Below the pieces are notes generated by a model. It searched no databases. It saw only the letters and a list, made by a program, of their open reading frames with translations, and was not told where the DNA came from. A stretch of DNA of 64,000 nucleotides. Origin: Nemertoderma westbladi. Its lineage: Eukaryota > Xenacoelomorpha > Nemertodermatida > Nemertodermatidae. This document shows positions 35,675 to 47,018 of the stretch, in pieces; within the stretch, counting starts at the first letter, position 1, and the number at the start of each line of letters is the position of its first letter. The stretch spans positions 1 to 64,000 of the forward strand of contig JAUCBJ010007002.1 in NCBI GenBank assembly GCA_032718475.1. Reading direction: 5' to 3'. The position numbers and the translations under genes are program-made.

Positions 35675-37236
35675 CCCTATTAGTACCGGGCTATAAAATG
35701 TTGTACAAATACCGGGAGGGGGTCATATTGACCACCCCCTCTAAAATCTACAAATATTTACGAAAACGTCTGATTTTTTGTTTGTACGTAGGTATCACTT
35801 GTCTGGATCCGACCGAAAAAAAAAATTTTCGAAAAAATGTACTGGGGTGGTTATATTGCAGCACCAAACTTACAAGTAGTGCACAATTTTCACCAAATTT
35901 GAAAGTTACATTTTCGGCTAATTATTTTTCAATACAGGTTTTCTGGGGCGCAAAATACATTGGAGAATATTAAAAAATGATATGATTACTATAAATGGCT
36001 GTTTAGTCCTCTCTGCGTAGGAAAAAAATGAAAAAAACAAGTAACCAGCACTTTTCAGTTAGAACACAAAATTTTTAATTCACTTATACGATGCTATAAA
36101 TTCACATTTTTAGGTTTTCGAGGGCGCTGATTCTAATGGAATACATTTCTAATATGCCAGATCATTGCTACTTGTATTTTTCGGCGAAATTTGGCAAATT
36201 TTGGTGCTAGCACCAAATTTCGTACCCATCACCAAAAAGTACAAGTTTGCGATGTCCAGTGCTGTTTTTATTGATTCCATCGGATTCAGGACCCTCATAA
36301 ACCCGTATAACGCAAGAAACAAGGTGATACTATCTACTTATCAATTTGCATATTTTCCAAAATTTGGTGCTGGCACAACAATTTTCACCCACCGGCGAAA
36401 AATAAAAGTTTGAGAACTCTTATGAAATTTTTACTGATTCCATTGAATTCAGAACCATCACAAACCCGTATAACGCAAGAAATAAGGTGACACAATCAAT
36501 TGATATATCTGATGGTTTTCAAAATTTGGTGCTTGCACCACATTTTGCACCCACATCCGAAAAATACAAGTTTGAGATGTCTAGTTCAATAATTATATTT
36601 TCCATTGAATTCAGAACAGCCATAAACCTCTAAAACGCAAGAAATAAATTGACACAAGCAATTTTATCTATTGAATGGATTTTCAAAATTTCGTGCTAGC
36701 ACCAAAATTTGCACACAGCACCGAAAAATACAAGTTTGATACGCTTGGTGCAACTCGTATATATTTCATCGAATCCAGAAACCCAAAAAACCCCAATTGC
36801 GTAAAAAACAAGTTTCAAACGATCAATTTACAAAATTGACTTATTTCAAAATTTGGTGCTGGCACCAAAATTTGGCACCCACCGAAAAAAACAAGTTTGA
36901 AATTTCTAAATCAATTTATATGAATTCCATCAAATTTCTAACACCAAAAAACCGGTGTAAATCAAAAATAGAGATGTTACAATTCATATTTAATGAAATG
37001 TAATTTTCAAAAAACGTCTCAAAAAAAGTGCCAAAAGTAGGGTTAAAAAATGGTGCTATAACTCGAAAAGTACCCAATATTTACGTACCCAACGGTTTTC
37101 ACTACTAGGAAGACAATAGATTTTTAGGAAAAGTCATACAATTTCAGATTCCCAACTGCGTTTGTTTCAGAATTATAATAAAAAAACCACGGAGGGGGTC
37201 ATATTGACCCCCCCCTCCCCCCCGGGTTTAATAGGG
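35675..37236. mobile_element. piggyBac-like non-autonomous element
   Basis: 1562 bp between direct TTAA copies (35671-35674, 37237-37240). Ends are inverted: CCCTATTA...CCGGG on the left, CCCGGG...TAATAGGG on the right. TTAA targeting with CCC-starting ends is characteristic of piggyBac. Taking it out with one TTAA restores the pol frame to the base. It encodes no transposase. The interior consists of about five diverged repeats of ~160-170 bp (36186, 36356, 36525, 36684, 36846 approx.), each with AAAATTTGGTGCT and GAAAAATACAAGTTTG, and both ends carry GGAGGGGGTCATATTGACC-like tracts. Confidence 0.88.
36186..36960. repeat. ~165 bp tandem repeats inside the piggyBac-like element
   Basis: Five diverged units each start near AATTTGGTGCTNGCACCA, itself a palindrome (clearest at 36198-36215, TTTGGTGCTAGCACCAAA), followed by cAcc..gAAAAAtacAAGTTTGa. 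Spacings are about 170, 169, 159 and 162. Confidence 0.75.
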
Positions 37237-37809
37237 TTAATGGAGGAAATCGCCGCCTATATCAACGAGAGACCGCTTATGCCAGTCTCATCGAGTCCCG
37301 ATTCCCTGGAAGCGCTAACACCTGCGCACTTCCTACTGAAGAAACCTGTAGCCATGCTCCCACGATCGGAAATCACGGACGGAGACGAATACTGCCGGCA
37401 AACTTGGCAACTTATGCAGTTGTTATCCCGTCGTTTCGCTGACCATTTCGAAAAACATTATCTGCCTACGCTACAACTTCGAACTAAGTGGTTTGCGCAG
37501 CAAGAAAACGTCAGCGCCGGAGACATGGTCCTTATTGTGGAGTCAGATCTTCCACGTAAGCGGTGGCAGACGGGTCGTATCATCGAGACTCATATCTCAG
37601 ATGACGGTTTGGTGTGATCGGTAGAACTCGTCGTCATGCGACGTAACTTCAAGAAACCGGGAATCGAGACGCAGCAACTCAATCGCCCAGTTGGTCGTTT
37701 ATGTTTACTGGAAAGAGACAGAGAACTCTCCGGAAACTATGGAAGGCAAGATACTCTTCCCACGACCACTTCTCTAATCCAACAAACATCTAGGGACTCC
37801 CCAACGTGA

Positions 37810-39455
37810 CAGCGTCTGGAGTGGGTGTGTGACTATATTATTTTATATTTTATTTTTATATTTATGTATGTATTATTACGTAATTTTTATTATAATCGTT
37901 TTATTTAATTTTCTTTAGTAGAATGTTATTTTAGCGATTATTTAGTAGATTAGTGCCATATATATATTAGTTAATTATTACTTAATTTACTCATAATATA
38001 TATTTAGTGCGACGGCGAGAAATAATTCTTTTTCTCTTTCCTTACTGTCCGTATCATATTATAAATACGTGACTACAGTAAGATGAAATCTCCGAACTTA
38101 TTAAAGTACAATAAAGCTCCTACTATATTCAAGTATTATTGGTAGGCAGAGTATTAGGAATGCAAATTTCAGATCCTCGTGTCTCGGCTAAACCAAGCTC
38201 TGGGTAGACCTTGGAAACGACTTGCCTCTTCTCACTGACATTGCTTCGTGCGATATTGCTCTCATACCGTATATTAAATAATACATATAGTAGCGTGATG
38301 TCCCTTTAACAGTAGCGTGAAACGCAAAATAAATCTGTTAAACCCTTTGACCATCTGTAATTCTAGTCGATTAAGATATCGCGGCACCCACCGATATACT
38401 TGAAAGACAAAATTCTAGAATCAGTGGTTAACGTCCCCAGACAAGTTCTGGAATAATTCGGTGCCCATCTTAAATATTGATTATTTAATATTTATAAAAA
38501 TCTGTCAAAATTCCGATCCTTTAAAAATTCTAGTCGATTAAGATATCGTAGCACTTACCGGTATTCTTAAAAAGACAAATTTCCTAGAATTAAGGATCCT
38601 AGTTCCCAGACATGCTCTGGAATAAAATTGCGTCAATTTAATATTAAATAATAAAATCTACGGGAATAAATTAAATTCATATCCTTTCATGAATTTGATA
38701 AATTGTCATTTATACAATTTATAACATTCCCAAAATTCCATTAATTAATAGATCATGGGAGCGGTGATTCACCCTATTAAGAGTATTAGTGTGCGAGAAT
38801 CTCCAATATATAGTCAATAGCCGATAAAATTCATAAAATCATATATAAAGGGGAATATTGACAATTAAAGAATTACTATTAAATAGCATTCCAGATCTGT
38901 ATGCATGAGAATTACCCTAATTCTATTGCTAGCTTTCCATAATGTCACCATAGCAACAACCACGCTAGAATTAGAAGCGAGTTAAAAGAACAATAAAAAA
39001 CTGGCCCATTGAATAACATACGGAATAGATAGCACACTGCTAGTATCCAGAGATACATAATAATAACATGACATTCTGGAAGGCACTTGACTAACGGACA
39101 AATGACCCGAATGTGTGACAGAATGTGTACAATTTGTGACAGTTGCGTGGAATTTGTGCGTTTGTAGGTGAATGTTACTACTAAGGTGTGTTTACAGTAG
39201 CGAGTCGCAGTTGTGAAAGTAGCCCTACCTCTGTAGCAAGAACCTGAAGTAAATCTTGGCCCTTGGGACGGACAGTGGAGTGACTCGCGCTGAGTATTGT
39301 TGTCGTTGTGTAGCTACTACGTTGGCGATAGACACGGCGGCGACAGTACATCAGCGCTGAGGATCTTGCACTGTCCGGGGGCAGTGAGGGGTAGGCAGCA
39401 ACGCCCGCTAGCCTAATATAATTAATTATAATATTGATAAACTCATATAGCAACG
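37810..39455 (+). other. AT-rich spacer after A+ pol
   Basis: 1.65 kb with no ORF worth calling. Contains a ~166 bp direct repeat (38359-38524 and 38525-~38690) sharing ATTCTAGTCGATTAAGATATCG, a TTCTAGAA-type palindrome and CCCAGACANGNTCTGGAATAA. Conserved in A2, so it belongs to the element. Given its place before the extra ORF it may hold a promoter or splice signals; this is inference. Confidence 0.7.
38359..38690 (+). repeat. ~166 bp direct repeat in the spacer
   Basis: Two adjacent diverged copies starting AATTCTAGTCGATTAAGATATCG, each with TCTAGAAT or CTAGAATT and a TCTGGAATAA motif (TTCnnGAA-like). The counterpart in A2 is at about 22860-23115. Confidence 0.75.
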
Positions 39456-41033
39456 ATGACTGAGTTGATAGAAGATGATCTTGGTATCAGGGAGTGATAT
39501 ACCTTACCGTTACAAGCGTTTGTTGATAGCTTCATACGCGGCGATGCTAGTCCAGCTACTACGGAGGACGATGGTCGTTATATCGAACCGCCAATGTCCA
39601 AGGAACAACTCCCGCGTGAATTGGACTATAGAAAATTCACCGCTCGATATACGCAGCGTAATGGTACGTATATGGACCTCTTAACTACTGGTCATCCTAT
39701 CGATTTACACGATATGGACGATATAGACACCAAAGGGGAAATGGTTCTATTTAAATATCATACCCAGCGGAGTCGGAACGATAAACCGAGAATCGAACAT
39801 GAGAATTCTATTCGAAACCGACTCGAAAGAGAAGACGTTGAAGAGCCAGATAAACGGAGTAACTTCAGCGAATATCGGGAATTCTTGAGAGAAACCTATC
39901 TCAATATTGCCAGTCAACAAAATCTAGAAACTCGATATCCTCAAGGTATACATCATGACCCTATGATAGAACTCAAACAACTCTATTTCACTATGATGTA
40001 TCTTACCGCCGATCGACCGCTACCTGTTGTACCGGATAGCTTCGAACAGATGGAGGAATATTGTAAAACTGGAGAAAGATCACTCGCGTTTCCCCTACAA
40101 GACGTGCATCTTTGGTATTATTGCGATGAATGCCCTAGACCCAACCAACAAACGGAAAGACATAAACATCCGCGGAAACGTTGCGCTAAACACAGTTTTA
40201 CTCACTATACTTACGGGAGTTTCGAGCGAAACTTGTTTGACGTATCACCTATGCTCGTTCGACTCAGATGATCCTTAAATAAACCGATGATCAGAGTTCC
40301 GGAATACTCGATCAGACCTCCTCATTCCCTAATGAGACCTCAGACTCTTGATCCTAATAGTATGACGGATCCTCCCGAGCTGTACTCACTGTTCAAAGAT
40401 CTAGTGTTACCCTAACAATTAGTCGGTGGCACTCCGGTTGTGGGCTCCCTAGATATTCGCCCATCCCACCTAGCTGGACTGGGACGCGGACATTTAATAT
40501 TGCCGTTTAACCCGTATAATCGTCCCGGTTTAACACCGATACAACCTGTCACCCAGGTGGAGGAGAGCGTTGTACGAAACGCGTTAGACGCTATTCTACA
40601 AAAGATCAGAAAAGGAACCTACATTTGTTCAGATAAATGTAAATTGCAGCAGCAAGTCCAAGCGGTAAACGAATTAGCTTTATCTCAGTTCGATCAGGAA
40701 ATCCAGAATCTCTAAGAAGTTATCGAACTTGGACGACCCTATTCTCCTCGAGAGTTTTCGGACGAATGCATCCAACGACCAGCGGAGGAAAATCAGCTCG
40801 AGGAGAAGCATATCGAATTGGATGAGACACAGACCGTAACCCTAAACCTTCTGATGCAATTGTATTGCACCCTTCACCCAGGAGTTGTGGCCCTCCTAGT
40901 AAAGTGGCTCGCCCCAAAGAGAAAGGGACTCTTGCTAGCCTCAAAAAACTGCGTAAACGCCGTCCGCGCAAGAAAGACTAACTGTTTAGAGTATTTTTAT
41001 ATTTTAGAAACTGTGATTTTTTATATTTTATAG
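39456..41033 (+). pseudogene. Extra ORF of BEL family A between pol and 3' LTR (unrecognised protein)
   Basis: One frame from ATG 39456 to 41033 stays open except for TGA at 39495 and 40269 (CGA in A2) and TAA at 40413 and 40713 (also TAA in A2). The first block (to 40412, about 319 codons) has MTELIEDDLGIRE, TTGHPIDLHDMDDID, YREFLRETYLNIASQQNLE, ADRPLPVVPDSFEQMEEYC and a possible zinc site CDECPRPNQQTERHKH then C and H. The next block (40416-40712) has LGRGHLILPFNPYNRPG and KIRKGTYICSDKCKLQQQV. The last block has a moderately hydrophobic stretch (LLMQLYCTLHPGVVALLVKW) followed by PKRK. Position matches env in env-bearing LTR elements, but I see no signal peptide and cannot name a family. Conservation between A+ and A2 as protein supports past coding. 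Confidence 0.6.
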
Positions 41034-41059
41034 AATCAAATCCCATTTTCTGGGAGCGG

Positions 41060-42213
41060 TGTAAAAGCTTTTGCGGCTATAACTAGTCATTTTTCCCGCA
41101 AAGTACTCTGTAGTTGTTTTAGAGGACATAAAAAGCCATTTTTCTGTATGTGTCCTTTGGCGGACATAACAAGCCATTTTAAGCCGCAATGCGTCAAAAT
41201 ACTCTTAATACAGTGTAGTTCCAATGACGAAATCTGTCAGCTGATTTGCTGACGTGGAACTTTCCCTTGTGCTCTGGGTTCTTTGTTCGGCTCAGCTAGG
41301 CTCAGCCAATCAGAGCAATTTTCATTTTTCTTGGAAAAGAGCTATGTAAGCCGGGCAAGTCTGTGTATGTGGCAGTAGTTGTGTTTACCTTTCCTGAGCC
41401 CAGAACATCGGCTTTGGAATTATCCTTAGTTTCAGACTTTAGCCAAACATTCGACGGCTTTGATTATAGAAGCGTATAACTGTTATCAAACCACACAGCA
41501 GACCCACCGCATTATTTTACTATTTACTGCTATTTACTGTCGGTTATTAATCATTATATGTGTTGATGGATATGTTGTTATATTTAGAGAATATCGATGA
41601 ATAATCATAAAACCCCAATCTTCTTGATATACTGAAGGTTAGAGAGACTGGTTACCTGTAGCAACTGCAACTTACATTACAATGGTTTTGGAGTGAATTA
41701 AATGCTATTTCACAGTCCCTACAGGTGTCAGTTGTTATTCTCTTTATATATGATCAAATTCAGTGACGGTCGGCAGGTCAGTGTGCAGTATTGTGCGGTG
41801 GTGTGCATGAGTGTGACAGATAACAAAGCATCTCCTAAAGAATGCGCTTTATATGACAATCATTAGCCATCCCATTGTGTTTAGTGTAAGCCATAACTCT
41901 GTTTATATACTTAGAGCGCCACGTCCTAAAGGAACTGTTAATATTTCCCGAAAGTAAATAATATTTGTCAGAGATTATATTAATGACCAATCGAATAGTA
42001 CAGTAGGCCTACACCGCAATAAGGTCAGAGCCTCTGAATCCAGTCTCCCTTAACAGTGGGTGAATGGTCGCGCATAGGCTGGTTTCAGCTAGTGTAACTT
42101 TATATCGTACATGTAACAAATACTTGTTATATGCTAAAGTCGATTTATAAACTAAGACTAGAAGACACCTAAAATTAGCGGGTTAAACTGCTAAGAGTCT
42201 AAAAGCGCGAACA
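41060..42213 (+). repeat. 3' LTR of A+
   Basis: 1154 bp, TGTAAAAGC to GCGCGAACA, preceded by a short purine tract GGGAGCGG and followed by AGTGA (42214-42218). It matches 5748-6894 apart from about seven substitutions and a 7 bp gain (TACTATT type) near 41520. Confidence 0.95.
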
Positions 42214-45200
42214 AGTGATGCAAACCGATGCCAGTAACTCTACCGGTACCGGTACAACGCCGGTACCCCAAAAGTTCAGACTACCCGAATTTTATGCAAA
42301 AGATGCTAGAATCTGGTTTCATGCTTCTAAAAAGTCCAATCTTCTAGCCGCTCTGCCGACGGAAACTATTTTAGATGCTGGCGTTAACGTGCTAGATTCG
42401 TTTGAGACAATTAAGCAAAATATAATATCTCATCTTGCTGATAGTGATGACTGCCGACTGCGTCAGTTGCTTGCGGCCCAGGAGTTGGGTGATAGAAAAC
42501 CATCTGCAGCACTCCGACAGATGACTCGACTGGCACCGGGTAACGAACAAATTGTGCGATTACGTTTTTTGGAAATTCTACCCCAAACTGTGGGAATAGT
42601 TCTCAGTTCGCTCGATAAACTCTCGTTGGACGATCTTGCAGAAGTGGCTGACAAGATGGTAGAACAGCAGCAGTTTCAAAACACTGCGAGTTTCTCAACA
42701 TCATCCTCTACTAACTCAATTCTCCAATAAGCCAATTTCTCGAGTTTCTGATTCGACGATTCCAGATTCGCAGCGTCTACTGTGGCAATCTCAACAGGCG
42801 CTGACAGAACAGGTCGCACAAATTGCTAGCCAACTTCGCGATTTGACAAATCAAAGTCGTAGTAGATCGCGTTTGCGTTCGCGTCCGGGATATAGGAGCC
42901 GGAGTTATTCTCAACATCGGGGGTCGGACTTGCGGACAAGTCGGTCGAGAGAGAGAAACCCGCAACCCCGACAATACGATACGAGAGGACCGTGGTGTGA
43001 GCAACATTTCCTTCATCGTTCGGAAGCCCCAAGTTGCATACCACCATGCTCATTCCGCCAGTCCTCATCGCGACGACATCCGATCAGAGGCGATAATAAT
43101 GGAGATTCGGGATCGGTTAACGCAGTCCACATTTCGGCGTCGCCTGTAGGTCAGTTCCTAGTAGATTCTGGTAGTGACTTCTCCATACTTCCCCAGATGT
43201 ATGGAAAATATTTAAGCGATAAGCGGCCCTCAATGAATATAAATTTAACAGCCGCAAAATTTGTCTAAAATCCCAACTTTTGGGGAAGGTTTATTGCGTT
43301 TTGAGTTGCCATGTTTAGGCAATAAAGAGTTCTCTTGGCGGTTTATTTTAGCAGAAGTTAGCCAACCTATTTTGGGTCTTGATTTTCTGCAAGCCCATAA
43401 TATTAGTATCGATTGTAGATCCAAACAAATTTATGTGCAAGTAACTTCAGATAACGGTGTACAAAGTGGTAGTATCAATTCTATATCCAATTCTCAATGT
43501 TCAGCAGACAATTTCTGGTTTGAAACTGTCTTTAAATTAGGCAGTAAAACATTGGTTTTGTGTTTATTGACAGTATTATCCATATTGTTGAATTGTTTAA
43601 CTAAACCCATATTTTCACGCGGTTTATTTGGTGTATGTTTCATATTATTAATGTTCAATGTGTTTGGTGTAGCACACGCAGTCTCCCATACAGTAGCTAA
43701 TGGTATTTCTTCCGGTACCACAAACCTTAGCTCGTCAATCAGTTTCCCACCCATGCAAAGTGGTAATATCTTATTGGTAAATGATAAAAACCGGTTGAAT
43801 TCTTTGCTGGAACAGTACAGTATGGTATTTAAGGATAAACTAGCTAGTGAACCAGTGAGGCATTCGGTAGAGCACCACATTCAAACTACAGGCCCTCCAT
43901 GTTTTTCTCGTCCCCGTCGTTTATTTGGCAAAAAGTTAGTAGCTGCACAGGATGAGTTTGATTGGTTACTGAAACAGGGTGTAATATCTCGTGCAGAGTC
44001 GCCTTGGTCTACTCCATTGCATATAGCAGACAAACCAGGTGGAGGACATAGACCTTGTGGAGATTACCGTGCACTAAATAAACAGACCATACCAGACACA
44101 TATCCGATGACATTGCAAATCGTTTTAATGGATGTAAACTTTTTTAGTAAAATAGACCTAAAGAAAGCTTTTCACCAAATACCTGTGGCAGAGGACGATA
44201 TTGTCAAAACATCCATAGTGACACCGTTTGGACTTTTTAAATTTAATAGAATGCCTTTCGGCTTACGAAATGCGAGTCAAACCTTCAGAGATTGCTTGAT
44301 ATGACGTTAAGTGATTTGCCGTGTGCTGTAGGATACGTCGATGATGTGTTAATCGGTAGTCCCAATGAGGAACAGCACTATCGAGATCTGAAGAGCATCT
44401 TGGAGCGTTTAAAGGCAAAGGGATTAACAGCCAATAAAAGTAAATGTGCATTTCTGGTTTCTGAAGTGAAATTTTTAGGATATTTCATTTCGAATGATGG
44501 TATAAAACCAAACCCTGGTAAGCTAGAAGCTATTGACCAGTTTAACAAACCTGACAGCGTGTATTCTTTACGGAGATTTCTCGGTATGTGTGGTTTTTAT
44601 CACCGATTTGTGCCTAATTTCTCTAAGATTGCAGCACCCCTTACAGATCTCACTCGAAACAAAAAGAAGAAAGATTCTTTAGAGTGGAATGAATCTGCAA
44701 ATAATTCATTTATTGAAATGAAATTAGCATTAAAAGCAGCAGTAACTTTATCATTTCCAGTTCCCAATGCTAAAGTTTCGTTAACCACAGATGCTTCTAA
44801 TGTTGCATTGGGCGCTGTAGTGCATCAAGAAGTTGATAATAATCTAGAACCACTGTGTTTCTATTCACGAAAACTAACATCTAGCGAGAGTAAAAAATCT
44901 GCCTTCGATAAGGAATTATTAGCTATTTATTCGGCGTTAAAGCACCATGAATGGCTTTTAGGTCAGGAGCTCACGATTTATACGGATCACAAACCCCTAC
45001 TAAGGTGTCTAGAAATGAAAAATCCCACACCGCAACAGGCTCGCTGGATATCCTAAATATCGGAATTTAACGCACAGATAGAACACGTAGCAGGTGCAGA
45101 AAACATTGTAGCCGATGCACTGTCAAGGACATGTTCAGTTATTAACTTTGATAATGAAACTTATGTGGAGTTGGCAAAGGCACAGTTGGTTGATGAAAAG

Positions 45201-46376
45201 TTACAAAAATTCTTCACTCAAACAACTATCCCTTTGAAATGCATAGTTGTATATAATGGAATGCAACTTTTTTGTGATGAGAGTTGTTCAAGTATGAGAC
45301 CATATTTACCTGAAAAATTTCGAAAGCAATTATTCCATAAATTTCATGATGTATCCCATCCCGGATTTAGAGCATCATTGAAATTAATTGCCGAACGATA
45401 CATTTGGCCGAGTATGAACAAGGATGTGAAAGAATGGTCTCGAAATTGCCAAAATTGTCAAATTTCAAAAACGACACTACATACGAAAACACCGATTGGA
45501 AGCATTCCAACCGATGGCCGATTTGAAACAGTACATATTGATTTAGTCGGTCCGTTGCCACCATCCTGTGGTTATCGGTATTTGCTGACAATAATTGACC
45601 GTTTTACTAGATGGCCAGAGGTGGTGCCCATTAGGGATATAACAACAGATTCAGTAGCAAAAGGATTTCTTTTCCATTGGATTAGTCGATTTGGTGTGCC
45701 TAGAACAATAGTTACGGATAGAGGGTCACAGTTTGAGTCAGGACTGTGGAGTAGTTTGATGAAAGAATTGGGAATAAAACGGCGTCGGACTACTGCATAT
45801 CACCCTGCATGTAATGGAGCCATAGAGAGGTTCCACAGACAGCTAAAGGCTTCCTTAAGGGCAAAGTGTAACTCATCTGGCTGGTTCAATGAACTGCCGT
45901 TAGTATTGTTAGGATTGCGCTCTGTAACCGGAATTCATAAATATTCTCCTGCTCAGTTAACATATGGAGCTGAGTTGTGTTTACCTGGAAGATTTTTTGA
46001 AGAAACTTCAGGGAATAATTCCCCGGATATTCCTAATTTTGTTGATAGGTTGTTCCTAAAAATGGATTCTTTTTCTCCACCAATCAGGAAACATTCTGGA
46101 AAGGACCATATTCCGAGCCAATTAAAAAACTCGTCGCATGTCTGGATAAAAGATGCTATCAAAAGGTCATCACTTGCACCTTTGTACATGGGGCCTTATA
46201 AGGTTGTTTCGATGACTGACAAAACCGTGACAGTATTGCGTCATAACGTGGAACAAGTCATCTCTCTGGATAGAGTAAAGCCCGCGTGTATTTCTGGGGA
46301 AAATTTAACTGTGTTAATCAAACCCATGAAACGTGTGCGATTTAATTTACTAATAAACGTGTTTGAAAAACGTTAA
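42214..46376 (+). pseudogene. gag-pol: Gypsy E gag-protease-pol, main part
   Basis: Continues the gag frame begun at 5573. Gag has an Arg/Ser tract and CX2HX9CX3C (CEQHFLHRSEAPSCIPPC). A 10 bp insertion near 42717 gives a stop at 42730, and a one-base gain near 43258 shifts frame. Protease: FLVDSGSDFS near 43156. RT: CGDYRALN near 44060, FGLFKFNRMPFGLRNASQTF, a one-base loss near 44283, then YVDDVLIG at 44334. RNase H: TTDASNVALGAVV and TDHKPLLRCL. A stop at 45054-45056 replaces a codon between RWIS and ISEFNAQ. Integrase: zinc-binding H..H plus CQNCQISK, D in HIDLVGP, D in VTDRGSQF, E in GAIERFHR. Ends at 46376. Gypsy-type domain order, five disabling changes including the A+ insertion. Confidence 0.93.
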
Positions 46377-46687
46377 TTAAGATAATATTTGTATTATAAT
46401 AATACTTAATTTCGACTCCTTATATAATTATAATAGTTGTGTGTATCAATTAACATTTGTTTTTGTGCTTTTGACTTACGTTAATTATATATTTGTATTA
46501 TAATGCGTAATTACTAATTTCATAATGTAACCTTTAGGATACACAAAATTATGTGTATATAGTAGTATTGGTTTATATTAGTATTAGTTTATATTAGTAT
46601 TAAGTAGTACATGTAATAATGTGTGCACTGTAATTAACATTTATTTTTTGTGAACTACTGCGCTCCGCTTATTTTTGGAGGGTGTAG
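46377..46687 (+). other. Gypsy E 3' untranslated stretch with polypurine tract
   Basis: 311 bp AT-rich sequence with no ORF. It ends in TTTTTGGAGGGTGTAG (purine-rich from 46677) directly before the 3' LTR. Confidence 0.75.
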
Positions 46688-46898
46688 TGTAAAGTAGCTT
46701 GATTTAATACTACCTAGGATATTCATCCCAATAAGTATAACACTGACTGCAGTACTGTAGTGTGCATACATTTTGAGTTCCATATTCAACTACCGGTACT
46801 CGACTGTAATACTGAACACAGAATTACAAAGGTTAAATAAAAATATACAAAGATACATTTGGTGACTGTTTTCAGCAGTATCAATATAGATACTTACA
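46688..46898 (+). repeat. 3' LTR of gypsy element E
   Basis: 211 bp matching 5306-5518, followed by ATGTC at 46899-46903, the same five bases that precede the 5' LTR. Confidence 0.95.
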
Positions 46899-47018
46899 AT
46901 GTCGGCTACTGCGGTTTCAAAAAATTACTATTAACTTTATATTACTTTTATATTACAATTATAATTGGCAAACTGAAAGTAAATACCGGTATATACACTA
47001 TACAGTATATATCGGTAA

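Larger units (their letters stand above)
34439..37809 (+). pseudogene. pol: BEL/Pao A+ pol, second part (RNase H, integrase, tail), split by a piggyBac-like insertion
   Basis: Resumes exactly after the B target site with LKVPRAELKAALYA, a Pao RNase H-adjacent block, then TINPADIASRG. A frameshift near 35040 moves the integrase into another frame: HAGRERVLSEIRTRYYF, CIPCRKAF, a stop at 35209-35211 (gaa TGA), then D in NTGVDLFGP, D in MRSDKGTNF and E in GGSWERLIRSVK. The frame is cut at TTAA 35671-35674 by the insertion 35675-37236 and continues at 37241 (MEEIAAYINERPL; DUF5641-like LRTKWFAQQENVSAGDMVLIVESDLPRKRW in that stretch). Another TGA at 37615-37617 precedes the natural end at 37807-37809. 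Two of these stops look like CGA to TGA changes. Confidence 0.92.
5748..42213 (+). mobile_element. BEL/Pao family A, copy A+ (inserted in E gag)
   Basis: LTRs at 5748-6894 (1147 bp) and 41060-42213 (1154 bp) differ by about seven substitutions and one 7 bp indel by eye. Both ends are flanked by AGTGA (5743-5747 and 42214-42218). Internal parts are leader, gag-pol in two pieces around element B, an AT-rich spacer, and an extra ORF before the 3' LTR. The 5' end is abnormal: after the complete LTR comes a copy of the right-hand flank (6895-8275), then a second LTR tail (8306-8429). Without later insertions A+ would be about 15 kb, large for BEL/Pao because of the leader, spacer and extra ORF. 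Confidence 0.93.
5306..46898 (+). mobile_element. Ty3/gypsy element E, CsRn1-like, outermost layer of the nest
   Basis: LTRs at 5306-5518 and 46688-46898 are near identical (TGTAAAGTAGC to TACTTACA). They are flanked by the 5 bp duplication ATGTC at 5301-5305 and 46899-46903. A primer site follows the left LTR, a purine tract precedes the right LTR, and gag-protease-RT-RNase H-integrase lie between. Removing the BEL element at 5748-42213 leaves about 5.1 kb, a normal gypsy length. Order of domains (RT, RNase H, then integrase), the CX2HX9CX3C gag motif and a tRNA-Trp-like primer site all point to the CsRn1 lineage of Ty3/gypsy. Pol carries several disabling mutations. Confidence 0.93.

Noticed and set aside
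39181-39453. Minus-strand 90-codon ORF in the A+ spacer
   Set aside because: Not preserved in A2 and opposite to the element genes.
39456-41033. Confident call of an envelope gene
   Set aside because: Position fits, but no signal peptide, no clear fusion motif and only a weak hydrophobic stretch; left as unrecognised.
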